Source: Physella acuta
Lineage: Eukaryota; Mollusca; Gastropoda; Physidae
Reading direction: 5' to 3'
DNA length: 64,000 nt
Assembly (NCBI RefSeq): GCF_028476545.1
Contig: NW_026732266.1
Span: forward strand, 171,821 to 235,820
This document shows, piece after piece, positions 48,285-59,895 of this stretch. The position numbers were made by a program, and so were the translations under genes. Every line of letters starts with the position of its first letter. Within the stretch, counting starts at the first letter, position 1. Below the pieces are notes generated by a model that made no database searches, was not told the origin of the DNA, and saw only the letters and a list, made by a program, of their open reading frames with translations.

Positions 48285-48840
48285 TACAGTATTGCCCTTT
48301 TAAGTACCATAAAAGTAATAAAAGCAGATTTCCTCGGTCCGAACAGCTGCTGTACATAGCACAGAAAAAAACAACTTTAGACGATACGATATTGCCCTGT
48401 TTTGTACAATAAAGAAACAGCTTTTCCTTGTTCCGAACAGCTATAGCGTAGAAAAACAACCTAAGACTATACAACATTGCCTTGTTTTGTACTAAAAGAA
48501 ACAGCTTTTCCTTGGTCCGAACAGGTATAGCGTAGAAAAACAACCTAAGACTATACAACATTGCCTTGTTTTGTACTAAAAGAAACAGCTTTTCCTTGTT
48601 CCGAACAGCTATAGCGTAGAAAAACAACCTAAGACTATACAACATTGCCTTGTTTTGTACTAAAAGAAACAGCTTTTCCTTGGTCCGAACAGGTATAGCG
48701 TAGAAAAACAACCTCAAGCGATACTTTATTGCCCTACGTTGTACCATAGAACCCCCCCCCCCCCCCCCCAGCTTTTCCTTGTCTGGAACAACTAGAATAT
48801 TCTTTAGCGTAGAAAAAAAAAACAGCAACCTGAGACGATA
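48285..48840. repeat. 84 bp tandem repeat with dimer structure
   Basis: The ATTGCCTTGTTTTGTACTAA phrase recurs at 48476, 48560 and 48644, exactly 84 bp apart, with decayed copies on both sides. Units alternate between TTGTTCCGAACAGCT and TTGGTCCGAACAGGT, so the true period of the core is 168 bp. The last unit is interrupted by a C-run. The length divides by three and so gives a false minus-strand ORF. Confidence 0.93.
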
Positions 48841-49329
48841 CTACATGGCTGTGCTGGTGAGCTGACAAAGAAACAGAAAGTGTTGTAGTTCTATTGACCC
48901 CCCCCCCTCCTGCCCTTCTGTAAAAAAAAATAACCAGCGCTATAAATAAACCCAACCTGTTATTGCCGTGTTTTATCGCGACCATCTACTGATACGGCCT
49001 GCACTCCACACACTACGGACGCAGGGGCGGGAGATTTCAGCCGGTGTAAGGGGCCACACTCCAGGTCAGGGGTCAATATCTGTTGTACACTAAAAAATCT
49101 GGCCCGAACTATTGAACACGTGATTACAAGGGTCAAAGGTCGTTGTTAGGACCGCTGGTAGGAAAGGAACAATAGGTTTTAGGTTTGTATCAGTATCAGG
49201 GTACTTTGTCACGATATTCTAAACCAATGTGTTGGTACTTCTATGGTCGCTGAGGGCTGTAGCGAGGACTTGCAGTTCTCGCTCCTGATATCGTTAAATA
49301 TTCTCCATCGCGATAACCATAGCTATGAC

Positions 49330-49578
49330 CAGAGGTGTAGCGAGAGGGGGCGGGGGGTGCGGCCCGCTCCGGGTGACACCATTTAGGGGGGGGGGTGACA
49401 CCAAGGCAAAAAATAGCAAAAAATAGAGAAAAAATTGAGGGGGGGGGGTGCAAATCGAAATATTGAGGGGGGGGTGCAAATCGAATGTTTTAGGGAGGGG
49501 GTGCAAAGTTGCTACGCCTCTGGGGGGTGACACCATTAAGTGCCGCACCGGGTGACACTCGACCTCGCTACGCCACTG
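49330..49578. mobile_element. Composite hAT-type MITE (nested), copy 2
   Basis: The ends are CAGAGGTGTAGCGAG and CGCTACGCCACTG. A perfect duplication, GCTATGAC, lies at 49322-49329 and 49579-49586. It has the same nested layout as 29250-29529: GGGTGACACC, AAAATAGCAAAA, GTGCAAATCG units, an internal GCTACGCCTCT, then AAGTGCCGCACCGGGTGACA. Confidence 0.93.
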
Positions 49579-50891
49579 GCTATGACATTGTTACTCTTTC
49601 GGATCTGATGACGAATAAAGCAGATGAAGTAGAGAAGTGAATTTGGTATATGAAGGGATAATATCGAGAGTTACCTGCCCAGCCGCTTCTAAAAAGCGTA
49701 TGCTCCAAGTTGTTTAGAAACGAAGACAATGAAGAAAAAACAAAGTAGATTTGTAATGATGCAGTTGAGTGCACTTCCTTGTCTTAAGTAACACAGGTCC
49801 TTTAATATCCTTACCAAAGTGAATCAAAATTTAATACACACAAACAAATAAAACCAATTTGAAAAATCCAGCGAGGTTTTTGCCGTCCCAATTCTAATAA
49901 ACACAACACAGAGAATGTACTGTTAGTTAAAATGCAGCACACACATTTACAACGAAAGAAATCTGATACAACCCCCCCCCCCCCCTCGGCAGTTTACAAA
50001 ACCCGGACCAAGAATACCACAATGTCGTTGACACAGTGAGATGGAGATGCAGGAGGGGGGAGGAGGGGTGTGTGTGTGGGGGGGGGGAAGGGGTCTTTTA
50101 AAAACAACAAACAGCCTGTAAAGTTTGAGCACACACAAGGACGAAGATAGAATGCGCGGAGAAAGGAGAGTGAGAGTCGACACTAGTGCAACAAGGTTAC
50201 ATGTTTTCTCTGGCAATCCTAAAACTACGTGAAGAAATAACTAGGGCCGGGGGATGGTGGGAGGGGAGGGGGCGGGAAGAGATCAAGGGAGCTAATCAAT
50301 AAACCCAGGATTTGGAAATCTGAAGGGGTGATTATTGATATAAAAAAATAGTAACGATAACTCGCCGTCGATAACTCGTGATACAAGATGATCTCCCTTT
50401 AATAATGCGTAAATAAAATCATTACCCCCAATCAATTTCAGGGCATGCCTACATACAAACAGATGAAATTTCAAACTTTTTAAAAGTCTAAACTTTGGAC
50501 CAGAAAAAAAAATTGTGGGCCAAGTTTTTAGAAAGACAAAATATTTTTTTGATGAGTTGTATTCCTGTCACTAAAACAGCGGAGTTTAAAGGGTTATCTC
50601 CCTGACCTTTGAACCTTGACATCTGGGCCGTACATCCATCTGACCAGCACGTGGCCTGCACTACAGTGGCCAAATATTTGCACGAGATAACATTGTGGCC
50701 CGAGCAACCCGCTGACGTCATAGGAGAGCCTTACGTCCAACAGGCGGTCACGTCGGTAGTCGTCTGCAGTAAAGTGACGCGAATAAATGACGTCACGCTT
50801 TGGTTAAGATGACATCTTCGACCACTGTCACGCAGCGTCATAATATATCAGACCCCCCCCCCTTAATATAAACTACATCCAATTTTTTAAA

Positions 50892-51056
50892 CAGGGATTT
50901 CTTACTTTTTTTTTTCTTTTTTTTTTTTTTTTGAAATATCAAAACAATTAATTTTAACCCCTTTCAAAGAGCGTTTAACAGGGATTTCTTACTTAAACGC
51001 TCTTTGAAAGGGGTTTAAATTAATTGTTTTGATATTTAAAAAAAAAAAAGAAAAAA
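50892..51056. repeat. Large near-perfect hairpin with direct-repeat loop
   Basis: A left arm ending ACCCCTTTCAAAGAGCGTTTA and a right arm starting TAAACGCTCTTTGAAAGGGG pair over about 60-70 bp, continuing through CAATTAATTTTAA and A/T-runs. The short loop sequence AACAGGGATTTCTTACTT also occurs directly before the left arm (about 50892). Confidence 0.9.
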
Positions 51057-51401
51057 AAGTAGTAGAGTATTAGATAGTTAGTAGTATTGTTATATCAGGT
51101 TTAGAGTTAAGAGTCAGAAGTTATAAAGTTAGGGTCAATGTCGGAGTTAGATAATTGTATATATTAGTATTTTGTTTGCTGAGAGTAGCCTAACGCCCCT
51201 GTAAAAAGAAGAGTCCATTATAATCAATTAGCATTGGTATTATGGGTCACTAAAAAATATACCCCAGGGAGGGAAGCAAGTCTGACTAGAGACAGTCTGA
51301 TAATACGAGGAAGTATTACAAAACGACAGTTTCACAAAACGACAGTTTCATTCTATCCGGTCGGAAATTTGGTTTTAATTTACTTCACGCTTCCCCGGCA
51401 A

Positions 51402-51583
51402 CAGAGGCGTATAGAAGGGGAGGGGGAGCGGTACATATGTCCCCGGGCGCCGACCGTAGGGGCGCCAAAATGGGTTGGAAAAAAAAATTAAAAGCTCATT
51501 TTAGCTGCAGTTTTGAATTATAAACATAAAAAATATATGGGGGGGGGGGGGGGAGGCGCCAAATAGAAAGTTTGTCCCCGGGT
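51402..51583 (-). mobile_element. hAT-type MITE, G/C-run family, truncated copy
   Basis: The left end CAGAGGCGTATAG and the internal phrases CGGTACATATGTCCCCGGGC, AAAATGGGTTGG and AAAGTTTGTCCCCGGG match the family in reverse orientation. The right inverted repeat is missing, and the sequence runs soon afterwards into a SINE. Confidence 0.75.
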
Positions 51584-51595
51584 GCAACATTTTGG

Positions 51596-51795
51596 GAATG
51601 TTTAGAGCTAACCCGAAAGTCTCGAGTTCGGATCCTCGGCTCGAGTCTGTAGGACGTCACTGAGTCCACCAAACTCTGGTGGGTACCTGACTCACGTTAG
51701 AGAAAGTAAAGGTGGCTGGGTATAGCGCTGACCACACCATCCCACTGAATGCCGATGTTGTTGAAGATCTGTATGCCCCATGTGTTTTGGACACG
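51596..51795 (+). mobile_element. tRNA-derived SINE
   Basis: The B-box-like GAGTTCGGATCCTCGG is followed by CTGGTGGGTACCTGACTC, AGAAAGTAAAGGTGGCTGGG and TAGCGCTGACCACACC. A second partial tail with the same core follows at about 51819-51905. Confidence 0.85.
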
Positions 51796-52194
51796 AACGG
51801 GGAAAAACGATGATTTTAGATAAAGTAAAGCGACATGGTAAAGTGCTGACCACATTATCCCTTCATAGCAGAGGTAGCAGAAACATTTGCACCATGGGCT
51901 GCCAGCTAACTTTTAAATAGGATCTAGAATCTAGTAACTTAACCTTTAAAGTTAAAAAACACCGTGAACGAGGCCTTTTTCTTCGTTCTTAATTATACTA
52001 CCGAAGTGGATTTCCTCCAACACAATTTAAGTATAACATGTCAACATTGTATGTGCCATATAATATGTTCACTCCAACTTCAGCCTGAATTTGCTTCAAT
52101 AGCTTTTTGTCCAACCAAGAACAAACTACAGGCAGCAGTTGTTTGATTTCGGAGTTACCTCCCTTATTTGGATTGCTGTCCCCAGCTAATGAGC

Positions 52195-52268
52195 CTCATT
52201 TGCCCGGGGTCCGAACTCTAGACTTTTGGAATTAGCAATCATGTGCTAGACCACGCCGTTCCCACCTT
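52195..52268 (-). mobile_element. SINE head fragment
   Basis: The minus strand shows a tRNA-like head with GTCTAGCACATGATTGC and AGAGTTCGGACCCCGGGC. Only the head is seen. Confidence 0.55.
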
Positions 52269-52369
52269 GTAAAAATCTAGACAACCACCCAACTAATCTA
52301 CAACAGCAACTTGGGATTTGTTTTCTACCTTGTAATCTCCAGCCCGTATATTAGCCATTGCCCACAGGC

Positions 52370-52545
52370 TTCTAGTGCAGCGATACCACACTGTATCGAT
52401 CCCTCATACATTAATGATAGAGTCCGACTTTCTAGTGCGGCGATACTACATAGACTCAATACCATGTAGAATCAAGAGGACCGTCTAGTGCAGCGATACT
52501 GCATAGCATCGATGCCTCATGCATTAATAATCGTCCACGGCAAAG
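52370..52545. repeat. About 55-60 bp tandem repeat, 3 copies
   Basis: TCTAGTGCAGCGATACCACA-like starts recur near 52370, 52430 and 52484, each followed by ATCGAT/CTCATACATTAAT phrases. Non-coding. Confidence 0.75.
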
Positions 52546-52760
52546 ATGAATGCGGGTTATTAACCTTTAGGGAAAAATGTTTCATTTTACTACGCGTTTA
52601 AAATCTGCTATGGAGCAACTCAGTGGCGTAGATAGGATTTTTGTCATTGTGGCAGTGTTAAAAAAAAACCACCCATATATTATCCCTCCCAGTCCTTGTA
52701 CAACTGTATTAAGTATACTCTCTCTCTGTCTGTCTCTCTCTTGACCCACATACACACACT

Positions 52761-52763
<3 letters not shown>

Positions 52764-52850
<87 letters not shown>

Positions 52851-52851
52851 A
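52764..52851. repeat. (TA)n(GT)n microsatellite
   Basis: A long TA run passes directly into a GT run. Confidence 0.97.
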
Positions 52852-52977
52852 TCAACGATAATATTACTTTAAGATACCCTACACCTGAGCTGAAAGGTTT
52901 AAACATTCCTACCAACCTACGCTGTGGAAGACTATATAATTGGACCTAGCGTCACATCGATTTAACCTTTTGTTAGA

Positions 52978-53157
52978 AAAGATTTTAAATACAGTTTAAA
53001 TTCCGTCGTATATAGATCGTTCATGTATCCGAATACGAAGCTGGTTTCGTTCATCGCAAAAAAAAAAGATTTTAAATACAGTTTAAACACTGTCGTAAAT
53101 AGATCGTTCATATATCCGAATACGAAGCTGGCTTTGTTAATGGCAAAAAAAAAAAGT
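52978..53157. repeat. 84 bp duplication
   Basis: Two tandem units share AGATTTTAAATACAGTTTAA, ATAGATCGTTCAT and TCCGAATACGAAGCTGG, each ending in an A-run. They are about 85-90% alike by eye. Confidence 0.85.
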
Positions 53158-53706
53158 AAATGTCAAAATGGCGACCCATCGTTGAAGTTAATCTATACGC
53201 AAACAGCAGTGACGTCACTTAATATTTATCCAGTCTCCCGACCTTGGGCTGACGTCTGCTAACCGTGACACGTTTTTAAATACACGAGAATTATAAAATC
53301 AATTTTTTTATTGATTTATATTAGCTGAAAACACTAGTCATATATTTATTTTAAAAATAACTCCGAATATTACCACCAAATTGTTATCTAATCGCGGGTG
53401 GAAAAAAAATTCGAAACTTTCATATCGAATGTGAAAGTGTGGGCAGAAACTAGCCCACCAGGACGTCACCGAGAGTTGCGTACCTTGGCCCAGTAAACAA
53501 AAAACTGTTTACCCAGTAGGAAATGGAACAAAGTTTATTAGCATTGATAAAGCCCTCTAGAAAACAGGATACGTATCGCGGGCAAGTAATGCCCGTCATG
53601 ATCACTGTTTTTAGCTCTCCATTCGCTGGTAAAAACAAATCGATAATGGCGATTTTTAGTTCATTATTGATCAGGGTCAGTTGAAATGGGAGAATGTTGA
53701 CACCGG

Positions 53707-53932
53707 TGTCTCATAATGGAATCTTCTTTAAAAAAGGGGTGTAAGGTTACTGGTAGTGAACTAAATACACACATGGCTGGCTAATGTCAATGCTAACCCT
53801 GTCCCTAACCCTAACCCCAACCCTATCCGTACCATACGCCTAACCCTAATTTCTAACCATAAAATTAGTCGAGATTACAATACTACTAACAACCCAACAC
53901 CCCTTTTTTAAAGAAGATTCCATTATCGGACA
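53707..53932. mobile_element. MITE with about 30 bp inverted repeats
   Basis: TGTCTCATAATGGAATCTTC then TTTAAAAAAGGGGTGT at the left pairs with its inverted partner at about 53895-53932, with few mismatches. The interior holds degenerate CCCTAACCCTAACCCC-type sequence. No clear target duplication. The superfamily is unassigned. Confidence 0.75.
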
Positions 53933-54071
53933 GGTATCTATAATCATCCCAAGCCGGATATATTTCTACACAGAATGCACTCCAATGAACATAATTTACT
54001 GTAGAGCTGGGTACCCATTTCTCACACCACAGTCTACATATTTCAATGCAACACAACCCAAGCTTAATTTT

Positions 54072-55322
54072 AGAACACACTGCCAACATACTTTTTCCGT
54101 ATAACACTAGTCATTATAGTTTACAACACTGCCGACATATTTTTCCGTATAACACTAGTCGTTATATTTTACATCACACTGCCAACATACTTTACTGTAT
54201 AAAACTAGTCGTTATATTTTACAACACACTGCCAACATACTTTACTGTATAAAACTAGTCGTTATATTTTACATCACACTGCCAACATACTTTTCTGTAT
54301 AAAACTAGTCGTTATATTTTACAACACACTGCCAACATACTTTACTGTATAAAACTAGTCGTTATATTTTACAACACACTGCCAACATACTTTACTGTAT
54401 AAAACTAGTCGTTATATTTTACAACACACTGCCAACATACTTTTCTGTATAAAACTAGTCGTTATATTTTACAACACACTGCCAACATACTTTACTGTAT
54501 AAAACTAGTCGTTATATTTTACAACACACTGCCAACATACTTTTATGTATAAAACTAGTCGTTATATTTTACAACACACTGCCAACATATTTTTCCGTAT
54601 AACACTAGTCGTTATATTTTACAACACACTGCCAACATACTTTTATGTATAAAACTAGTCGTTATATTTTACATCACACTGCCAACATACTTTACTGTAT
54701 AAAACTAGTCGTTATATTTTACAACACACTGCCAACATACTTTTATGTATAAAACTAGTCGTTATATTTTACATCACACTGCCAACATACTTTACTGTAT
54801 AAAACTAGTCGTTATATTTTACAACACACTGCCAACATACTTTTCTGTATAAAACTAGTCGTTATATTTTACAACACACTGCCAACATACTTTACTGTAT
54901 AAAACTAGTCGTTATATTTTACAACACACTGCCAACATACTTTTATGTATAAAACTAGTCGTTATATTTTACAACACACTGCCAACATATTTTTCCGTAT
55001 AACACTAGTCGTTATATTTTACAACACACTGCCAACATACTTTTATGTATAAAACTAGTCGTTATATTTTACATCACACTGCCAACATACTTTACTGTAT
55101 AAAACTAGTCGTTATATTTTACAACACACTGCCAACATACTTTTATGTATAAAACTAGTCGTTATATTTTACAACACACTGCCAACATACTTTACTGTAT
55201 AAAACTAGTCGTTATATTTTACAACACACTGCCAACATACTTTACTGTATAAAACTAGTCGTTATATTTTACAACACACTGCCAACATATTTTTCCGTAT
55301 AACTCTAGTCATTATATTTTAC
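54072..55322. repeat. 50 bp satellite, about 25 copies, with higher-order structure
   Basis: The unit is built on ACAACACACTGCCAACATAC plus about 30 more bases ending AAAACTAGTCGTTATATTTT. Four variants are told apart by the middle (TTTACTG, TTTTCTG, TTTTATG, or TTTTCCG with AAC). Their order from unit 9 to 14 repeats exactly from unit 17 to 22, so part of the array is an 8-unit (400 bp) higher-order repeat. The edge copies are decayed. Confidence 0.96.
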
Positions 55323-55379
55323 AAGACTACCCACATACACAACATCTCAGTTTCAAGCGTAGTCGCAAGCCCACACATC

Positions 55380-55600
55380 TTTATGTAAACATGGGAGGCG
55401 ATACAATCAAAGCCAAATACTGTATACAGATATATGTGAATATGGGGGTGGCGACTGCCGATACTGACAAAGCCCCATACAGTTATATGTTAATTTAGGG
55501 GCGGTGATACTAACAAAGCACCATACAGATATATGTGAATATGGGGGCGGTGATACTAAAAATACAAAGCCCCATACAGTTATATGTGAACATGGGAGGG
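55380..55600. repeat. About 60 bp tandem repeat, 4 copies
   Basis: Units with ATATGTGAATATGGGGGYGG, GATACTRACAAAG and CCCATACAG recur directly after the 50 bp satellite. Spacing is irregular. Confidence 0.8.
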
Positions 55601-55649
55601 GGGGGGGGGGTGAGGAGTGACTCTACCAACAACCCCCCCCCCTCCCCCG

Positions 55650-57640
55650 CCCTACTCTGTACGTCTCACATCAACAAGTAGGCCTACATATTAAATTACC
55701 TCCCCTTATAAATAAGCGAGTGATTTTTAAAGGTGCGCTCAGCTGTTAATGAACATAAAATTATTCTTCAACTGTGAGGCTGATATCAAACACATACATT
55801 TACAAGATTACACGAAAATATTTTACGCCAGACCATGTTGAAAATAACTGTTACTGTTAGTTAATGTGTAGAATACAGAGAACCAACAAACAACAAAAAT
55901 CGTTTTTTTTAAAACTTACTTCTAGATCTATATATTAACTACAAAATAAAGATAATATTGAAACAGAGTAAGAGTTACAATATGAAGCACGTGTTTGAAG
56001 TGTCGAGTGAGTGACTAAAATATACAGAACGTGTTTGAAATGAAACTGTCAACATAAGGGAGATAATGATGATGCAGCAAACTGTGACTAATTAAGGGGA
56101 GACTACTACTTCACTTGTACCATTTGCGTGAAATAAAGACAGATAATCCAACATTTGGGGAATCTCTGTACTTACACTTTTAAAGAAAACGTTTTAAATA
56201 TAGAAATACGTAATATGTACCATATGCCATATAGCCTACATAGTATTCCTATATGTTTTAAATAAAAACATCCATTTAAAATAGTTAAAGACCATAATTA
56301 TTAGTCAAACTAATCTTCTACTTAACAAATGTCGATTATTTCAATAATTACTAGATGATGGCAGCGCAACAAAAGTCTAAAAATATTTTTTAAAATTTGA
56401 TCAATGTATGTTTTAAAAACACCATGTACTAATTAAAGAATATTGATAATCTACTTTAAAAAAAATTCTTGAAAATTAATCTCTTAGAGCAATATTTACT
56501 AAAGGCCTTCTATTCTATAGATATTTGTAGGCCTATAATTATAAATTTTATACTGTAAATATTGAAATAGTACATCTAGGCTAGGCCTACAAATATTTTA
56601 CTGAATAAATTTCTATTGAATTAAAATATTAAAACTCACCAGATTTGATGATAATTTTTTAAAATTTATCCCTCTGGAAAAGTGCCCCCAATGTTCACGC
56701 CTAGCTAAACAAAGAACACTGTTCCAACATGTACCGTAGATGAATTAGTGCCCATGACACAATATCCAGCACAGATCCACTCCTGCCCTCCACGATCTAG
56801 TGAACTTACTACAACTGTCTCCCAGATTCGACTGACTAAGGAAGGTGAACAACACACACACACACACACAAAAAGAAAGTCACCCCCACCCCTCTCAGCT
56901 GCGCACTACGGCCCACAACGCCGCGTTCAGTTCGACATGTTACACTTTAAACTACGAACACGAAAAACTAGGCCACGGTTCGTTTTGTTTTTTTTTCTGT
57001 TTTTTTTTTCCTTCTTCTAGTTCATACCAAGTTCAACCGCGGCCCTTTTGATAGAAAAAACCAGGCCCTACTTTAACACCGAGCGCTGACATGAGTTTAT
57101 TTATCCTCTTTTCTCCCTTTATTTGCATGGCTGATTATTTGGCATTTAAATTTTTTTTTCGGTATTTAGAACTCACGTTCTTATTCACGAGAATCCCGTC
57201 GTCTGCTCATTCAAACTCAACGAGGATAAAGCGAGGTGGGTTATACATTGAGAATCAATATAGCCCGGATGTAGAGTTTTTTTTTTTCTTTTCTTTTTTT
57301 TTTTTTTTGTAAAACTCCTGTTCGATGTCTCTCGTGTCTGCTTGTCGTCAGGTATTCGCCCAGGTAATGTTGGACAGGTCCCCGCGGGTATTGGGGTCAG
57401 GAGGTCACCACGCCACCACAACAAATTTTTATTTTCGTTAGCGCCCCCCATGCACTCCCTCCCCATAACTAAATCTATTCCATTCATATGATTCATTTAT
57501 GGTTAAAATAAACGTTAAAAAGAACAGGATTATTTTTTTTTAAAATTAACAGATGGGAGACTACTCGAAAAAAAAAAATTCGTCAAGTTTATTAATTATA
57601 AAATGGTTTAACAACCCATTTTGCCGTTTTAAATCTGGTT
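55650..57640. other. AT-rich DNA without a recognised gene
   Basis: No gene is supported. A donor-like CTG|GTGAGT on the minus strand near 56640 could belong to a non-coding first exon of the two-exon gene, but I have no second line of evidence. Confidence 0.4.
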
Positions 57641-57687
57641 TAATAAAATGTATGCGATGGGTACGCATATATGTTTATACATAATGA

Positions 57688-57698
57688 TATATATATAT

Positions 57699-57772
<74 letters not shown>
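57688..57772. repeat. (TA)n microsatellite
   Basis: A long TA run with a few C and G interruptions at its edges. Confidence 0.97.
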
Positions 57773-57773
<1 letters not shown>

Positions 57774-57799
57774 ACGCCTACTTATATATTTCTTATTAG

Positions 57800-58450
57800 G
57801 TATGCGTTATGGATAGGTTTGAGGGTTTCGTTTTACATTTTCAACGTGAAACCAATCGCTAAGTGTTGTGAAAAACCAACTGCAAATTATTTTAAACATT
57901 CAGTTTAAAATGGGCCATTGTCACAGAATCAAATAAAACGACTTGCATGCTGACGATTCGCGCGGGGGGGGGGGGGGGGTGAATATATAAATAGGTTTAC
58001 ACAAGTTATGCAGATCAAAATCAATGTGGGTCGTAGTCTATTGCTAACACATTAGGGGATGACGTCATGTTTACACGAACAAAATCACGCGAATATTTAG
58101 TTTTTATACAGATAAGTACTATCATTATCTACCAGCCATAGCATACGAAGGCAAATTAGATATAATATTAAAATTTATCGCAATACAATTTTTTTTAAAT
58201 GTTGAGTATTTGAAAATAATTTTAAAATTTCACATATGTTTAAAAAAATGAACACTATCGAGTTAGGTATAATTTAAGAAAAAAAAATAACAACGACCAA
58301 TCTAAATATAGATGACTGCGGTAACCCTTTAAACGCCTCTAGCACACGCTAAGGCTGTACACAGCGGCTAAAGATAGCAACACCACAAAGAAAGTTGAAA
58401 CAATTTTTTTTTAAATAGTAAAGTACATGGAGAGTGGTGACATTGGATAG
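57800..58450. other. Non-coding stretch
   Basis: I see nothing beyond a G-run at about 57963 and AT-rich DNA. Confidence 0.5.
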
Positions 58451-58483
58451 GGAATTGTGTCAGCGGTTTCAAGTCGGAGGTGG

Positions 58484-59280
58484 GGGGAGGGGGGGGGGGG
58501 GGAGAGGAGGGGGTGTACAGGGGTGTTGGTGTGGGGGTGTACAGGGGTGTGGGTGTGGGGGTGTACAGGGGCGGTGGTGTGGGGGTGTACAGGGGTAGTT
58601 GTGTGTAGGTGTACAGGGGTGTACATGGGCGGTGGTGTGTATTGGAAGATTATGAGATTGGAGAGTTTGTATTAGAAAGAGGTTTGTATTAAAGGTGTAC
58701 GGGGGAAGGTGTGGTGTATTGGTAGAGGTGGAGTGTGTAAGAGGTGTATAAGTGTGTCGACATCGGTGTGTTTTAAAGGTGTACGGAGAAGGTGTATTGG
58801 AAGAGTTAAGGTGTATACTGGGGGGGGGGGGTTGGTTGGGGAGGGTGTATTGGGAAGAGAGGTGTGCACTACTAGGTGTTATATGTGTGTGTGGGTGGGG
58901 GAGGTGTTGTCTATTCTGAGAGTAGAGATATGTAATGGGTGGGGGGGGGTGTATGTGGATCAGGGTTATTGAGGTCAGATGAATATGTCAGGGGAGTGGG
59001 GGTGTATTGGGGGGGGGGTCAGGTTAATGTAAAAGGGGTAGGTTGGACTGGAAGTTTGGTTGACGTTTTGTTTGAAATTCGAGGTGAGATATTCACATGC
59101 GAGCAGTGTCTAAAACAGGGATGTGTAGGTGCGGGGGTGCGGGGGTGGGGGGGTAAGTCCCATCATAACCAAATCCTGAACGCCACTAATATGAGAGATG
59201 TTGTTATATATATTCTTGCTGGTTGTCAGGTTAGGTGTACAGGGGGCTGGGAGAAGGAAGGTGGTGTATTCTAGGGCGGA
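58484..59280. repeat. G/T-rich low-complexity and minisatellite DNA
   Basis: Strand-asymmetric DNA rich in GGGGGTGTACAGGGGTGT-type units (about 24 bp, 58505-58630) grades into looser GTGTAT/GGGAAG repeats. Open frames here are by-products of the repeats. Confidence 0.85.
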
Positions 59281-59689
59281 GTTTGTTTTCTGGAAAACCG
59301 TAGGCCTACCTGTCTTATCCGTGTTGGAGAGGGGGAAGGGGGGGGGGGGTAAGGAGGAAAAGGAAGCTGATTACAGGTTAAACAAATTTTCAATGTTAAA
59401 ATAACTCTCTGGAGGTTATAAAACAACTTTCTGTTCGGGTTTTAAATTCCTCGACTCGTACAACACCTATCCCTTTTGTAGGCTTAAAGTGGGAATTATT
59501 TGATGTTTTAAAATGCCTACGACCGTCAGTAGTTCACGTCTATGTCAATTTTCTATAAAGTACAGTTATGTTTTATGTTTCTGTTATATTAGTACGTGAT
59601 AGTTAATCAAATGAACTACTTGAAAACAAATTACTCCCATATGCATGTGGTATAATGTTTGTAATAAAATGACATAGGAGGTTAAGGTG

Positions 59690-59895
59690 GACGGTAGAAA
59701 GTAGTTGGCCCTTTTGGACCTGAAGGGCTATAGGGAAGGAGATTGAAGTAGAGTTCACGTGTGTATGTGAACTCGGTATGTAAAGGATGTGCCAGTGCCG
59801 GCCGCCTTTACTTTACCAAACTTGTGCCAGGTACGTTTAAGAGCTGAGTGAACTCAGGGACATCATGCATACTTATCCTCTTAAACGTCAGATAG
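59690..59895 (-). mobile_element. tRNA-derived SINE, diverged copy
   Basis: On the minus strand it has the core phrases AAAGTAAAGGCGGCCGGC and AGTGAACTCTACTTCAATC-like tail words. The head is degraded. Confidence 0.65.

Noticed and set aside
48208-48828. 206-codon minus-strand ORF with a 28-residue repeat
   Set aside because: 84 bp equals 28 codons, so the repeat stays open by arithmetic. The reading is broken by a C-run and has no other support.
53795-53855. Telomere or chromosome end
   Set aside because: CCCTAA units are few and degenerate and lie inside an inverted-repeat element with ordinary DNA on both sides.
56631-56760. Non-coding first exon of the two-exon gene
   Set aside because: Only a donor-like CTG|GTGAGT on the minus strand supports it, which is too little to call.
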